Origin: Mycolicibacterium sp. BiH015
GTDB lineage: Bacteria > Actinomycetota > Actinomycetes > Mycobacteriales > Mycobacteriaceae
NCBI RefSeq assembly: GCF_027706845.1
Contig: NZ_JAQGCZ010000004.1
Span: 1-64,000, forward strand
Direction of reading: 5' to 3'
Length of the DNA: 64,000 nucleotides
Shown here: positions 53,370 through 62,312 of the stretch, piece after piece
Numbering within the stretch: position 1 is the first letter of the stretch
Layout: each line of letters starts with the position of its first letter
Notes under the pieces: generated by a model
What the model was told of the DNA's origin: nothing
Database searches by the model: none
Seen by the model: only the letters and a program-made list of their open reading frames with translations
Translations under genes and position numbers: made by a program

Positions 53370-55151
53370 ATGAGCGATGCGTTGGGGTTGTCTGTCGGCA
53401 CCACCAATCTCGTTGCGGCCACAGTCGGCAACCAACCGGTGATCCGCCGCTCGGTGCTGACGCTTCACGAGCACAGCGCCCCCGAAGTCGGCGGCGACGC
53501 CGGACACCCAGGCGCAGTGGTGCTGTCCGGCTTCGTCGAGCGCGTCGGAGATCCGGTGCCGCTGGTCGGCGCCGACGGAAGCAACTATCCGGCCGAGCAA
53601 CTGGTCGTCGAGGCGCTTGAATCGATGGCGGCGCTGACGACGACCGCGGGCGCCGCGGACGTGGCGATCGCAGTGCCGTCGTACTGGAGTCACGAAACCA
53701 CGGCCGCATTGGCGGAGACACTCGCCACGAGTGCCGTCCTCGCACCGGCCGGGGCCCGTCTGATCCCGGACGCCCAAGCTGCACTGACCGCGCTCAATGC
53801 CAACCCCGGCCTCGATCGCCGCGGAGTCGCGGTGCTGCTCGACTTCGGCGGTGGTGGCACCAGCATCACCGCCGTCGATGCATCCTCGTCGTTCACGGTG
53901 ATCGGGGGCACCGAGAGATACGCCGAGTTCGCCGGTGACCAGATCGACCAGTCGCTGCTCACCCACGTGCTCGCCGGCTTCGGCGGGGCCGACGCAGATA
54001 CCGGTCAGACCGCCGCGGTCGGCTCGCTGTCCCGGTTGCGCGAGGAATGCCGCTCGGCAAAGGAACGACTGTCGTCGCAGACCGCCACCGAACTTCGCGT
54101 CGATCTGCCTCGATTTCGCGGCGACATCCGGGTCACCCGAGCGGAATTGGACGAGCTGATCGCCCGACCGCTGGACGGCGTCTTCGTGGCTCTCGAAGAT
54201 CTGCTGGCGCGCAACAACATCGGCTGGAACACGGTGACATCCGTGGCGATCGTCGGCGGCGGTGCGTCCATACCACTTATCACTCAACAGGTTTCGCAGC
54301 GTTTACGGGTGCCGGTGGTGGCGACACCGCAGCCGGCGCTCGATGCGGCCATCGGAGCGGCGATGATCGCCGCGTACGGCCGCAGCGCCGATACCGCGAC
54401 CGTTGCGGCCACCGCGATGGCGCCGGTGGTGTCTACACCGCAGGAGGATCCCGACAGCACCTACGCGCTGGCGTGGTCGCAGGACGACCCTGCGTCCGAC
54501 GACATCGTTCCCTACAGCGGCGAGGAGCCGCGGGAGCGGCCGAACCCGTACGCACTGCCCGACTCCTACGCGGAGACCGAGGTCATCACGCGGGACGACG
54601 AAGACGGCGGGTTGCGATCGCGGATACCGCTCACGCTCACCGGGATTGTGGCCGCGGTCGCCCTGCTCGCCGTCGGTGGCGCCGCGATTGCCCTGACCAG
54701 TGTCGATTCATCCGACCGGAATCCTCCGAGGCCCGGCAACGTGCCGCTGAGCAGCGCACTCGTGCCGTCCAGCGCACCGCCGCCGGCCGAGACCGTCACC
54801 ATCGCCCCACAAACGCCGCAGCAACCGGCTCCGGCCCCCTCCACTGTGCAGGCGCCGCCCCCTGTCGTCACGACGCCTCCGACGGCCGCCCCGACCACGA
54901 CCACCGCGCCGACCACGACCACAACAACGACGACCACGACCACGACGACCACGACGACCACGACCACGACGACCACGACCGTGCCGACGACCACCACGAC
55001 GATTCCGACGACGACGCCGCCGACCACTCCGCCGACGACCGAACCGCCCACGACCGAACCGCCGACGACACCGGCCGGCACCACGACGACGTACCTGACC
55101 GTGCCGTTCCTGCCCGATCCGATACCGATTCTGGTGCCTGACACCCCCTGA
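53370..55151 (+). CDS. Membrane-anchored Hsp70/actin-like ATPase with Thr-rich tail
   Basis: 593 residues from ATG 53370. An Hsp70-like nucleotide-binding domain fills 1-330: phosphate-1 LGLSVGTTNLV, phosphate-2 VLLDFGGGGTSITAVD, adenosine region VAIVGGGASIPLI. No Hsp70 peptide-binding domain follows. After an acidic linker a membrane segment spans about 419-444 (IPLTLTGIVAAVALLAVGGA), then a Pro/Thr-rich tail with 23 Thr in a row (54912-54980). By topology the ATPase is cytosolic and the tail outside, where Thr residues could be O-mannosylated. Role unknown; perhaps envelope-linked sensing or scaffolding. Confidence 0.88.
   Translation: MSDALGLSVGTTNLVAATVGNQPVIRRSVLTLHEHSAPEVGGDAGHPGAVVLSGFVERVGDPVPLVGADGSNYPAEQLVVEALESMAALTTTAGAADVAIAVPSYWSHETTAALAETLATSAVLAPAGARLIPDAQAALTALNANPGLDRRGVAVLLDFGGGGTSITAVDASSSFTVIGGTERYAEFAGDQIDQSLLTHVLAGFGGADADTGQTAAVGSLSRLREECRSAKERLSSQTATELRVDLPRFRGDIRVTRAELDELIARPLDGVFVALEDLLARNNIGWNTVTSVAIVGGGASIPLITQQVSQRLRVPVVATPQPALDAAIGAAMIAAYGRSADTATVAATAMAPVVSTPQEDPDSTYALAWSQDDPASDDIVPYSGEEPRERPNPYALPDSYAETEVITRDDEDGGLRSRIPLTLTGIVAAVALLAVGGAAIALTSVDSSDRNPPRPGNVPLSSALVPSSAPPPAETVTIAPQTPQQPAPAPSTVQAPPPVVTTPPTAAPTTTTAPTTTTTTTTTTTTTTTTTTTTTTTVPTTTTTIPTTTPPTTPPTTEPPTTEPPTTPAGTTTTYLTVPFLPDPIPILVPDTP
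54912..54980 (+). repeat. Thr-codon microsatellite (ACC/ACG/ACA), 23 codons
   Basis: 69 bp of uninterrupted Thr codons, mainly alternating ACC and ACG, within the Thr/Pro tail of the Hsp70-like protein. The dinucleotide of codons forms imperfect hexamer repeats prone to slippage by multiples of three, which would change tail length without breaking the frame. Confidence 0.9.
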
Positions 55152-55239
55152 TCGGCCCGGTTTATTTACCCGGTGGTCATTCCCCGGGCAAGAAATAGGG
55201 TTTTCCCCGATTCCTCCCGGGGGTTCCCCGCGCCTAGGT

Positions 55240-56274
55240 TTACAACGTCGGTCCGATCGGCTGCGGAGGGGACAGCCGATCGGCCGACATTTCTGTGTTG
55301 CGGGGATGATGGCAGGCCGCGACATGCCCCGGTGCGAAAGACTCCAGAGCAGGTTCCTCGGTGGCGCACACGTCGGTGCTCCACGGGCAGCGCGTGTGGA
55401 ATCGACATCCCGTCGGAGGGTCGGTCGGGCTCGGGACGTCGCCGTCCAGGACCACCCGTTCTCTGGCTGCGTTACGCCGGGGGTCCGGGATGGGCACCGC
55501 CGACAGCAGCGCGTTCGAGTAGGGGTGGATCGGCCGGTCATACAGACCGTCGGTGCCGGAGTTCTCCACGATCTTGCCGAGGTACATCACGGCCACCCGA
55601 TCGGAGACGTGCCGGACGACACCGAGGTCGTGGGCCACGAACAGATAGGACAGACCCAGGTCGTCCTGCAGATCCTTGAGCAGATTCACGATCTGCGCCT
55701 GAACCGATACGTCCAGAGCGGACACCGGTTCGTCGGCGATGATCAGCTTCGGCTCCAGAGCGAGCGCACGGGCGATGCCGATGCGCTGCCGCTGGCCCCC
55801 CGAGAACTCGTGCGGATAGCGGTTGTAGTGCTCGGGGCGCAGCCCGACCCGCTCGAGCAGGCCTTGCACACGACGCTTGAGGTCAGCCCCGCCTGCCAGA
55901 CCGTGCAGGGCCATCGGGTCGCCGATGATCTGTCCGACGCGCTTGCGGGGGTTCAGCGACGAGAACGGGTCTTGGAAAATCATCTGCATGTTTCTGCGCA
56001 ACGGACGCAGATCGCGGCGGGACATGCCGACCAGTTCCTGTCCCATGAATTTCACTGAACCTGAGGTGGGCGACGTCAGCTGCAGAATGGCGCGGCACAG
56101 CGTTGATTTGCCGCACCCGGATTCACCAACCAATCCCAGGGTTTCGCCGGCGTTCAGCGTCAGGCTCACGCCGTCGACTGCGTGGACTCGACCTACCTCG
56201 CGCTCGACGACGATGCCGGACTTGATCGGGAAGTGTTTGACGAGGTCGGCGACTTCCAGCAGAGGTGCCGTCAT
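55240..56274 (-). CDS. oppF: Oligopeptide-type ABC transporter ATP-binding protein (OppF-like)
   Basis: 344 residues. Walker [11 protein letters not shown]-loop [14 protein letters not shown] signature [11 protein letters not shown], Walker [14 protein letters not shown]-loop VAHDLG, and the C-terminal oligopeptide/dipeptide domain [17 protein letters not shown] with conserved Cys residues. It overlaps oppD by ATGA and closes the operon. A strong hairpin lies within its last codons (55253-55283). It supplies one of two ATPase subunits for the importer. Confidence 0.94.
   Translation of the reverse strand: MTAPLLEVADLVKHFPIKSGIVVEREVGRVHAVDGVSLTLNAGETLGLVGESGCGKSTLCRAILQLTSPTSGSVKFMGQELVGMSRRDLRPLRRNMQMIFQDPFSSLNPRKRVGQIIGDPMALHGLAGGADLKRRVQGLLERVGLRPEHYNRYPHEFSGGQRQRIGIARALALEPKLIIADEPVSALDVSVQAQIVNLLKDLQDDLGLSYLFVAHDLGVVRHVSDRVAVMYLGKIVENSGTDGLYDRPIHPYSNALLSAVPIPDPRRNAARERVVLDGDVPSPTDPPTGCRFHTRCPWSTDVCATEEPALESFAPGHVAACHHPRNTEMSADRLSPPQPIGPTL
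55253..55283. terminator. Candidate hairpin terminator inside the oppF 3' end
   Basis: Perfect 11-bp arms at 55253-55263 and 55273-55283 with a 9-nt loop. The hairpin lies in the last codons of oppF and about 100 bp beyond the convergent Hsp70-like gene stop. No T-tract follows on either strand, as is common for mycobacterial hairpins. It could end transcription from either side. Confidence 0.5.
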
Positions 56275-57290
56275 GACCGCGCCTCGACCTTGTCGTCCAG
56301 CCCCAGCCAGCAGCGGTCGAGATGGGATCCACCGTTGCCTGGGTCCAGCGGTGGGGGTTCATCGCAGCGGTCGAACTCGAACGCGCAGCGCGCAGCGAAC
56401 CGGCATCCCGTCGGAGGGTTCAACAGCGACGGCGGAGCGCCCGCGATCTGGGTGAGCCGTTCGCTGCGGGGTCGGTCCAACCGGGCCAGCGATCCGAGAA
56501 GTCCCCACGTGTAGGGGTGTTGTGGGGCGTAGAAGATGTCGTCGAGGCTCCCGTCCTCGACGATCTGACCCGCATACATGACGACGACGCGGTCGGCGAT
56601 CTCGGCGACCACACCGAGGTCGTGGGTGATCAGGACGACCGCCAGATCGCGGTCACGATTCAGGTCGGCGATCAAGTTCAGAATCTGCGCCTGTACGGTC
56701 ACATCCAACGCGGTCGTCGGCTCGTCGGCGATCAGCACCGTGGGCTCCAGCGCCAGAGCCATCGCGATCATGACGCGCTGTCGCATGCCGCCCGAGAATT
56801 CGTGCGGGTAACTGCGCACCCGTGCTTGCGCATTCGGTATCCCGACCGACGCGAGAAGTTCCACGGCTCGATCGAGCGCTTGCTTCTTGGTGACGTCGCG
56901 ATGTGCCCGCACCATCTCGGCTATCTGGTCGCCCACGCGGTACACCGGATTCAGAGACGACATCGGATCTTGGAACACCATCGCGATCTCCTCCCCGCGC
57001 ACATTGCGCAGGTCCTCGTCGTCCAGACCCGTCAGCTCCCGTCCGCGGTAGGTGATCGACCCGGTGATCCTGGTGTTGGGGGCGCGCGTCAGCCCGGTCA
57101 GCGTCTGTGCGGTCACGCTCTTGCCGCAACCGGACTCACCGACGATGGCCAGGACCTCTCCCGGTGCCAACTCGAATGACACGCCGTCGACGGCATGGAC
57201 GACACCGTCCTCGGTGGCGAAACTGACCCGCAGGTCGTCGACCGTGAGCAGAGTCGTGGGTTGTCGATTCGCTTTGCGAGCGTCGCTCAT
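56271..57290 (-). CDS. oppD: Oligopeptide-type ABC transporter ATP-binding protein (OppD-like)
   Basis: 339 residues. Walker [11 protein letters not shown]-loop [12 protein letters not shown], signature [11 protein letters not shown], Walker [13 protein letters not shown]-loop ITHDLG and the C-terminal [17 protein letters not shown] block. It overlaps both neighbours by 4 nt (ATGA), so expression with oppB and oppF is coupled. With OppF it forms the ATPase dimer that powers uptake. Confidence 0.94.
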   Translation of the reverse strand: MSDARKANRQPTTLLTVDDLRVSFATEDGVVHAVDGVSFELAPGEVLAIVGESGCGKSVTAQTLTGLTRAPNTRITGSITYRGRELTGLDDEDLRNVRGEEIAMVFQDPMSSLNPVYRVGDQIAEMVRAHRDVTKKQALDRAVELLASVGIPNAQARVRSYPHEFSGGMRQRVMIAMALALEPTVLIADEPTTALDVTVQAQILNLIADLNRDRDLAVVLITHDLGVVAEIADRVVVMYAGQIVEDGSLDDIFYAPQHPYTWGLLGSLARLDRPRSERLTQIAGAPPSLLNPPTGCRFAARCAFEFDRCDEPPPLDPGNGGSHLDRCWLGLDDKVEARS

Positions 57291-58249
57291 GCCGGTGCCG
57301 CCTCTCCCAGCCGAATCCTCGGATCCAGCACGGCATAGGCAATGTCGACGACAGTGTTGAACAGCACGATGAAGAACGCGCCGAACATGGTCACCGCCAT
57401 CAGCGGCGGCAGGTCGAGGCTGCGGATGGCCTCACCGGCATACAAGCCCACGCCGTCGAGGTTGTAGACCGTCTCGGTGAGGATCGCACCACCGCCGACG
57501 ACCATGCCGAAATCCAGACCGAAGAGCGTCACGATGGGAATCATGGAGTTGCGCAGCACATGCCGGATCCGAACCCGGCGGTCGCTGAGCCCCTTGGCCC
57601 GCGCCGTGCGGACGTAGTCCTCGTTCATCGCGTCGAGCATGTTGGATCGCAGCACCCGGCTGTAGAAGCCGATGAAGAGGACCGCAAGCGTGAACCAGGG
57701 CAGCACAAGGTGATACGCCCAGTCGAGCGGGTCGTCGGTGAGTTCGACGTAGCTGCCCGTGGGGAAGAGCTGAACCTTGAAGCTCAGGAAGTACAGCAGG
57801 ATGGCGGCCAGCCAGAACACCGGCATCGAGATGCCGACCAGGGACAGCACCGTCAGCGCCCGATCGGCAAATCTGCCGGCGTGTACGGCGCTGAGGTAGC
57901 CGAAAAGCACGGCCAGCGACATCCAGATCACCGCCGCGCCGATGCACAGGGAGAAAGTGGCGGGCAGTCCCTCCCAGATCTGTTCGGCCACATTGCGATT
58001 GCTCGCATATGACGTGAGCTGACCGGTGAAGATCTCCTTCATCATCGTCACGTACTGCACCGGCAGTGGCTGGTCCAGACCGAGGTCGGCATTCACCCTG
58101 GCGATCAGGTCTGGGTCGGCATTCTTGCCCGCGATGCGTGCCGCGGGATCCGAATTGGGGATCACGTTGAAGATCAGGAACACGATGACCGAGATCGCGA
58201 ACAACACGGCGACCATCCCGAGGACCCGCCTGGCGATGAAGCGTGCCAT
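57287..58249 (-). CDS. oppB: Oligopeptide-type ABC transporter permease (OppB/DppB-like)
   Basis: 320 residues. N-terminus FIARRVLGMVAVLFAISV as in OppB/DppB, then a periplasmic loop and six membrane segments. The coupling (EAA) loop is YVRTARAKGLSDRRVRIRH (residues about 220-238). It begins directly after the stop of the OppC-like gene and overlaps oppD by 4 nt. Forms half of the translocation pore. Confidence 0.94.
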   Translation of the reverse strand: MARFIARRVLGMVAVLFAISVIVFLIFNVIPNSDPAARIAGKNADPDLIARVNADLGLDQPLPVQYVTMMKEIFTGQLTSYASNRNVAEQIWEGLPATFSLCIGAAVIWMSLAVLFGYLSAVHAGRFADRALTVLSLVGISMPVFWLAAILLYFLSFKVQLFPTGSYVELTDDPLDWAYHLVLPWFTLAVLFIGFYSRVLRSNMLDAMNEDYVRTARAKGLSDRRVRIRHVLRNSMIPIVTLFGLDFGMVVGGGAILTETVYNLDGVGLYAGEAIRSLDLPPLMAVTMFGAFFIVLFNTVVDIAYAVLDPRIRLGEAAPA

Positions 58250-59260
58250 CTAGTGCTCCAGCCTGATACGGGCTTTCGGATCCAGCGCGTCGCGCAGACC
58301 GTCACCGAACACGTTGAGCGACAACACCGTAACCACGATCATCAGGCCGGGAACAATGGTCAGGTGCGGTGCGGTGTAGATCAGCTGGTACCCGTCGGCG
58401 ATCATCGTCCCCCACGAGGCATTCGGGGGACGAACGCCGGCGCCCAGGAATGACAGTGCCGATTCGAGCAGCATGTTGTTGGCGATGTTGAGCGTGAAGA
58501 ACACGATCATCGTTGACACGATGTTGGGCAGCAGCTCGGCGAACATGATCCGCAACGGGCCCATACCCTGGGCGACCGCAGCCTCCACGAACTCCTTCTC
58601 CCTCAGCGCGAGAATCTCACCGCGAAGCGGTCTGGCCATGTATGGGACGTACACGAGGCCGATGATCAGGATCGGAATCCAGATCGAATCCCCGGCGATG
58701 GCAAGCACTCCGAGCTTGAGGCCGCCGATCGCCAAAGCGGTACCCAGCGCAATGCCGAGCAGTAGCACCGGAAACGCCCAGATGACATCGAGAATTCGGG
58801 ACAGCACCGCGTCGATCCAGCCGCGGTAGTAGCCCGCCAGCAGAGCGACCATCACGGCCAGCACAGTGGTGAACGCGGCTGCGGCGATGCCGATGTAGAT
58901 CGAGGTGCGTCCACCGTAGAGCAAGCGCACCATCACGTCGCGGCCGTTCTGATCGGCACCCATCAGGTAGCGTCCGTGCAGGCCGGGTCCCAGGGGTGTG
59001 CCGTCGGGCGCGACGATGTCGGTTTCGGCGCCGTCGATGACGACCGTGTCGGTGATGTGGTTGTCGTTGGGTCCGGTGTGGGCGACGTGGTCGGCCCACA
59101 CCGGTGCCGCCAAGCACGCGGCCACGATCAGGGCGAACAGCACGCCACAGCCCAGCGCGACCTTATTGCGGCGCAGTCGAAGCCACGCCAGATACCACGG
59201 GTTGCGGCCCTGGACCTGCGATGTGGGAACCCCGGTGGGAGCTTCGGGTACGGCGACCAC
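58250..59260 (-). CDS. oppC: Oligopeptide-type ABC transporter permease (OppC/DppC-like)
   Basis: 336 residues from GTG 59260. N-terminal OppC_N-type segment (WLRLRRNKVALGCGVLF), then about six membrane segments; EAA loop EFVEAAVAQGMGPLRIMF. C-terminus GDGLRDALDPKARIRLEH is typical of DppC/OppC. Starts 6 bp after oppA; stop abuts the oppB start. Forms the other half of the pore. Confidence 0.94.
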   Translation of the reverse strand: MVAVPEAPTGVPTSQVQGRNPWYLAWLRLRRNKVALGCGVLFALIVAACLAAPVWADHVAHTGPNDNHITDTVVIDGAETDIVAPDGTPLGPGLHGRYLMGADQNGRDVMVRLLYGGRTSIYIGIAAAAFTTVLAVMVALLAGYYRGWIDAVLSRILDVIWAFPVLLLGIALGTALAIGGLKLGVLAIAGDSIWIPILIIGLVYVPYMARPLRGEILALREKEFVEAAVAQGMGPLRIMFAELLPNIVSTMIVFFTLNIANNMLLESALSFLGAGVRPPNASWGTMIADGYQLIYTAPHLTIVPGLMIVVTVLSLNVFGDGLRDALDPKARIRLEH

Positions 59261-59266
59261 CGTCGA

Positions 59267-60916
59267 CTACTTCAGCGCGAACGAGGAGTAGTCCTGGTTG
59301 AACAGAAGGTGGTGATAGGACTTGTCGAAGTCCATTCGCTCGGACAGGAATGTCGTGAACTGCTCGTTGCCGTAGGGCGCCCAGACCGCCTGCTCCATGT
59401 ATGCCCGGTCGAGGTCGGCGTACCCCTGCTCGACACCCTCGTCGGTGAGCTGCTTGGTGAGCAGTTCGTCCATCTTGGCGTTGTTGGCCGGGATGTTCGC
59501 GCGCGACAGGTTGTTTCCATTGGTGGGCAGGATGCTGTCACCGTGCAGCAGCGGGCGGAAGAAGTCGTCGGGATGCGGGAAGTCCTGGAACCAGTCGGCG
59601 AAACCGGTGTCCACGTCCGGCGTGGACTGGTTGCCGATGGTGGTCCAGTAGACATCGCCCGCGATCACCTTCAGGGTCGCGTTGAACCCCAGCTGAGTGA
59701 GCAGGTCGTGGTAGTACTCGCCGATACGTTTGCGGTCCGGTTCGTCATCGGTCCACACGGTGATATCGCGATCGGCTGGATTGGCCTCGGCGATAAGCTG
59801 TTTCGCCTTCTCGATGTCGGGGCCGGGATAGAGTTTGTATTCCTGATAGCCCGGCATGCCGGGTGGCAGAATCTGCTGGGTTGGATGAAGTCTTCCACCG
59901 AAGATGCGGTTCAGTGCCTCGGGATCGATGGCGTAGTTGACCGCCTGGCGGACCTTCAGATCGTTGAACGGCGCCCGTTCGGTGTTCATGAACATGTAGT
60001 ACGTGTTGATCGAGTCCTCTATGCGGAACCGGTCGGAGTAGCGCGACTTGAGCTCCTGCAGCCGGTCGGAGGGCGGCGGGTCGATCATGAAATCGACCTT
60101 GTTCTGGATGATGTCGGTGACCTGGGCGCTCTGGTTCTTGTTCTCGATCAGGGTGATCTTGTCGACGCCGGCGTCCGCGACTTCGGACGCTCCGGCATCC
60201 TTGACGGTCTGGAAGTTCGGATTGCGCTCCATGGTCAGCGTGCGTGGCGCATCGACAGAGGTGAACATGAACGGTCCGCTCGACGGCGGCGGGGCGTTGG
60301 TGGCGTCGGCGTCCAATGGAGTCGACGGTGGGACCGGGGCCGCGAACATGAGGCCGAGCAGATTGTCGAAAGTACCGTTGGGCGCGGTCAACTGGATGGT
60401 GATGTCGCCCGTGGCATCGTCGGTGGTGATGCCGCTGATGGTGTCCGCGGTCCCGTCGGCGTATTCCTTCGCGCCCGCGATGACGTCGTAGAAAACCGAA
60501 CCGCCCGAGTCCGTCTTGAACAGGCGCTGAATCGCGTACGTGAAGTCCGACGCTTTGATCGGCGTGCCGTCGGAGTACTTCATATTGGGCCGCAGCGTCA
60601 GCTTGTAGGTGAGACCATCCGGGGAGATCTCAGGCAGGGATTGGGCCAACGCGGGAACCACCTCGGTGCCGTCCTCACCTGCGGCGTGCTTGTAGGTCAG
60701 CAGCGGCGTGTAGACGTTCCACAGCACCTCCCAGCCTTCGAGCGTGTAGGACAGCTGTGGGTCGATGTAGTCGGGGAAAGACGTGGCATTGATGGTGATG
60801 TCACCACCACCGCTCCCTGCGCTGTCGTCGCTGCCGCAACCGGCCACCCCGAAGGCGGACAGTGCCACGACGCAGGCCACTACCAGTGCTTTTCGCGCAA
60901 CGCGCAGTGTGTGCAT
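59267..60916 (-). CDS. oppA: Oligopeptide-type solute-binding lipoprotein (OppA-like, SBP family 5)
   Basis: 549 residues from ATG 60916, preceded by AGGGGAA. A signal peptide ends in the lipobox VAGC, with Cys27 as the lipidated residue. The SBP_bac_5 domain follows: TLRPNMKYSDGTPIKASDF, MERNPNF and VRQAVNYAIDPEALNRI. It captures the transported solute outside the membrane. First gene of the oppA-C-B-D-F operon. The ligand could be peptides, nickel, glutathione or others; not readable. Confidence 0.93.
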   Translation of the reverse strand: MHTLRVARKALVVACVVALSAFGVAGCGSDDSAGSGGGDITINATSFPDYIDPQLSYTLEGWEVLWNVYTPLLTYKHAAGEDGTEVVPALAQSLPEISPDGLTYKLTLRPNMKYSDGTPIKASDFTYAIQRLFKTDSGGSVFYDVIAGAKEYADGTADTISGITTDDATGDITIQLTAPNGTFDNLLGLMFAAPVPPSTPLDADATNAPPPSSGPFMFTSVDAPRTLTMERNPNFQTVKDAGASEVADAGVDKITLIENKNQSAQVTDIIQNKVDFMIDPPPSDRLQELKSRYSDRFRIEDSINTYYMFMNTERAPFNDLKVRQAVNYAIDPEALNRIFGGRLHPTQQILPPGMPGYQEYKLYPGPDIEKAKQLIAEANPADRDITVWTDDEPDRKRIGEYYHDLLTQLGFNATLKVIAGDVYWTTIGNQSTPDVDTGFADWFQDFPHPDDFFRPLLHGDSILPTNGNNLSRANIPANNAKMDELLTKQLTDEGVEQGYADLDRAYMEQAVWAPYGNEQFTTFLSERMDFDKSYHHLLFNQDYSSFALK

Positions 60917-61235
60917 GTGCGATTCCCCTGCTGTGTCGGCGGTGTTTCCTACACCTCTACGCCTCTGTGCGGGCCGCTATGCAGTTTTATGGAGATTTCC
61001 TCAACGGCAACTCGAGTTTCACAGGGTTCTTCCAGACTGTTCTCCCAGCGACTTCGCATGCGCGCCGAATGTAGCGGAGCCGCTGGCGCTTTCGCGTGCG
61101 TCAATGACAGCCGGGCCGAGTGTGTACACGCGTGTCGAACAAATTGCTGAAAGTGTGGCCGCACGGACTGCTGGTATGCGGCCAGGTCGCAGTGCGAGCG
61201 GATACTCACGAGGATCCACCCGGCAGTGCGTGCCG
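60917..61235. other. Intergenic region between the opp operon and an uncharacterised gene
   Basis: 319 bp without a supportable gene. It should contain the opp promoter, read leftwards. Visible structure: a GTGTACAC palindrome at 61122-61129 and an 8-bp hairpin at 61156-61184 listed separately. The remainder shows no recognisable motif. Confidence 0.6.
61156..61184 (-). terminator. Candidate terminator behind the uncharacterised gene at 61236
   Basis: TGGCCGCA at 61156-61163 and TGCGGCCA at 61177-61184 are perfect complements with a 13-nt loop. On the minus strand it lies about 50 bp after the stop of the upstream gene and is followed by short T runs. Plausible intrinsic terminator separating that gene from the opp promoter. 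Confidence 0.45.
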
Positions 61236-61946
61236 CTAAGTCTTTGCCGGAGAGACCTTTTCGATCCAGCGGCGGCCCGCTTTCGCCGCGCGGGCGAGGG
61301 CGCCGCACTCGCCGATGTAGGCGGCGACGGCACCGACAGCGGGCAGCATGCCCAGGTACTTGATGGGACCTCGCGGATGCGGTCGCTTGCCCAGTTCGTC
61401 GCTGATGGCGTCGAAGAGACCGAGGAGGTTCCACAGCGCCTTCGCGATCCCGGCCGGGCTGTTCGGTATCGACGCCAGCGGCTTGCTGGTGTCACCGTCG
61501 TACACGACGACCGACAGGTCCCGGTCGCACAGCACTGCGGCCAGCATCCGCACCTGGGTGCGCTGATCGGTGACTCCGAGTTCGCGGGCAACCGCGCAGA
61601 GCACGATCGCCTGACTGACGAACCCGAGGAGATCCTGGATGGGGAGCTGGCGCCCCACGACGCCCAGCACACCGGGGAAGGCGACGGCGACGGTGTTCAC
61701 CGCGCCCACCCGCCACACCCACCAGTGGATCCGTGCGTCGACGTCCATCTCGTCCCATGCCGGGGTGCCCGGTACGTCCACCGCATTGAGCACCCACCCG
61801 ATCGCGTCGTCGCGCTGTTTGAGCTTGAACGGATCGGTTCCCCAGAGCGTGTCGAGCAGGGGATTGATGATGCGTACCGCGCCGGTCAGGACGGACTCGA
61901 CACCGGCGTCCGTGATCTCCACGTCGGGCGCAGGCAGCGGTGTCAT
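61236..61946 (-). CDS. Uncharacterised protein
   Basis: 236 residues from ATG 61946; GTG 61958 would add four residues. Frame open further upstream but without typical protein character. It is helical and soluble in the first two thirds (ARIHWWVWRVGAVNTVAVAFP is the most hydrophobic part) and ends with a Gly/Ala-rich helix GMLPAVGAVAAYIGECGALA followed by a basic end. Blocks such as QLPIQDLLGFVSQAIVLCAVARE look structured. I do not recognise a family. It lies alone between opp and a secreted Excalibur protein. Confidence 0.65.
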   Translation of the reverse strand: MTPLPAPDVEITDAGVESVLTGAVRIINPLLDTLWGTDPFKLKQRDDAIGWVLNAVDVPGTPAWDEMDVDARIHWWVWRVGAVNTVAVAFPGVLGVVGRQLPIQDLLGFVSQAIVLCAVARELGVTDQRTQVRMLAAVLCDRDLSVVVYDGDTSKPLASIPNSPAGIAKALWNLLGLFDAISDELGKRPHPRGPIKYLGMLPAVGAVAAYIGECGALARAAKAGRRWIEKVSPAKT

Positions 61947-62111
61947 CAGCAGGTTCACCGTCTCATCATGTCCGGTGCTGAGCCTGCTCAAACGTCCGCA
62001 TGTCGGCGAAAGGCCCGCATCGATACAAGGGAGATCCCCGATTCCCCGCGCGTCAATATTTTCGTAGCGTCGTGACACCGATTTCGCCCAGCTCACGACC
62101 ACGGAGTCACC

Positions 62112-62312
62112 ATGATTCACCGGCTTCTCCCCGCCACGTTCCTTGCCGCTGCGGCCGCCCCCATCTTCGCCGGTGCCGCCGCTGCACAGCAGGCGCCGTT
62201 CCCGAACTGCTCTGCTGCTCGCGACGCCGGCTATGCGAACATCCCGTCCAGCTCGCCGTACTACGGGGTGTGGCTCGACAAGGATCGCGACGGCATCGGG
62301 TGTGAAAGCTAG
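62112..62312 (+). CDS. Secreted Excalibur (calcium-binding) domain peptide
   Basis: 66 residues from ATG 62112. Signal peptide with Ala-rich core ending AGAAAA. The mature part is a single Excalibur domain: NCSAARDAGYANI, then YYGVWLDKDRDGIGCE, where DKDRDGIGCE is the calcium-loop signature and two Cys can form a disulfide. Such domains are often appended to surface nucleases, but here nothing else is present. Its final CTAG also provides the stop of the convergent SDR gene. Confidence 0.86.
   Translation: MIHRLLPATFLAAAAAPIFAGAAAAQQAPFPNCSAARDAGYANIPSSSPYYGVWLDKDRDGIGCES

Noticed and set aside
58976..61150. A 724-codon open frame on the plus strand, opposite the opp genes
   Set aside because: It is antisense to three well-supported genes, has the amino-acid composition of a complementary frame in GC-rich DNA and shows no family motif.
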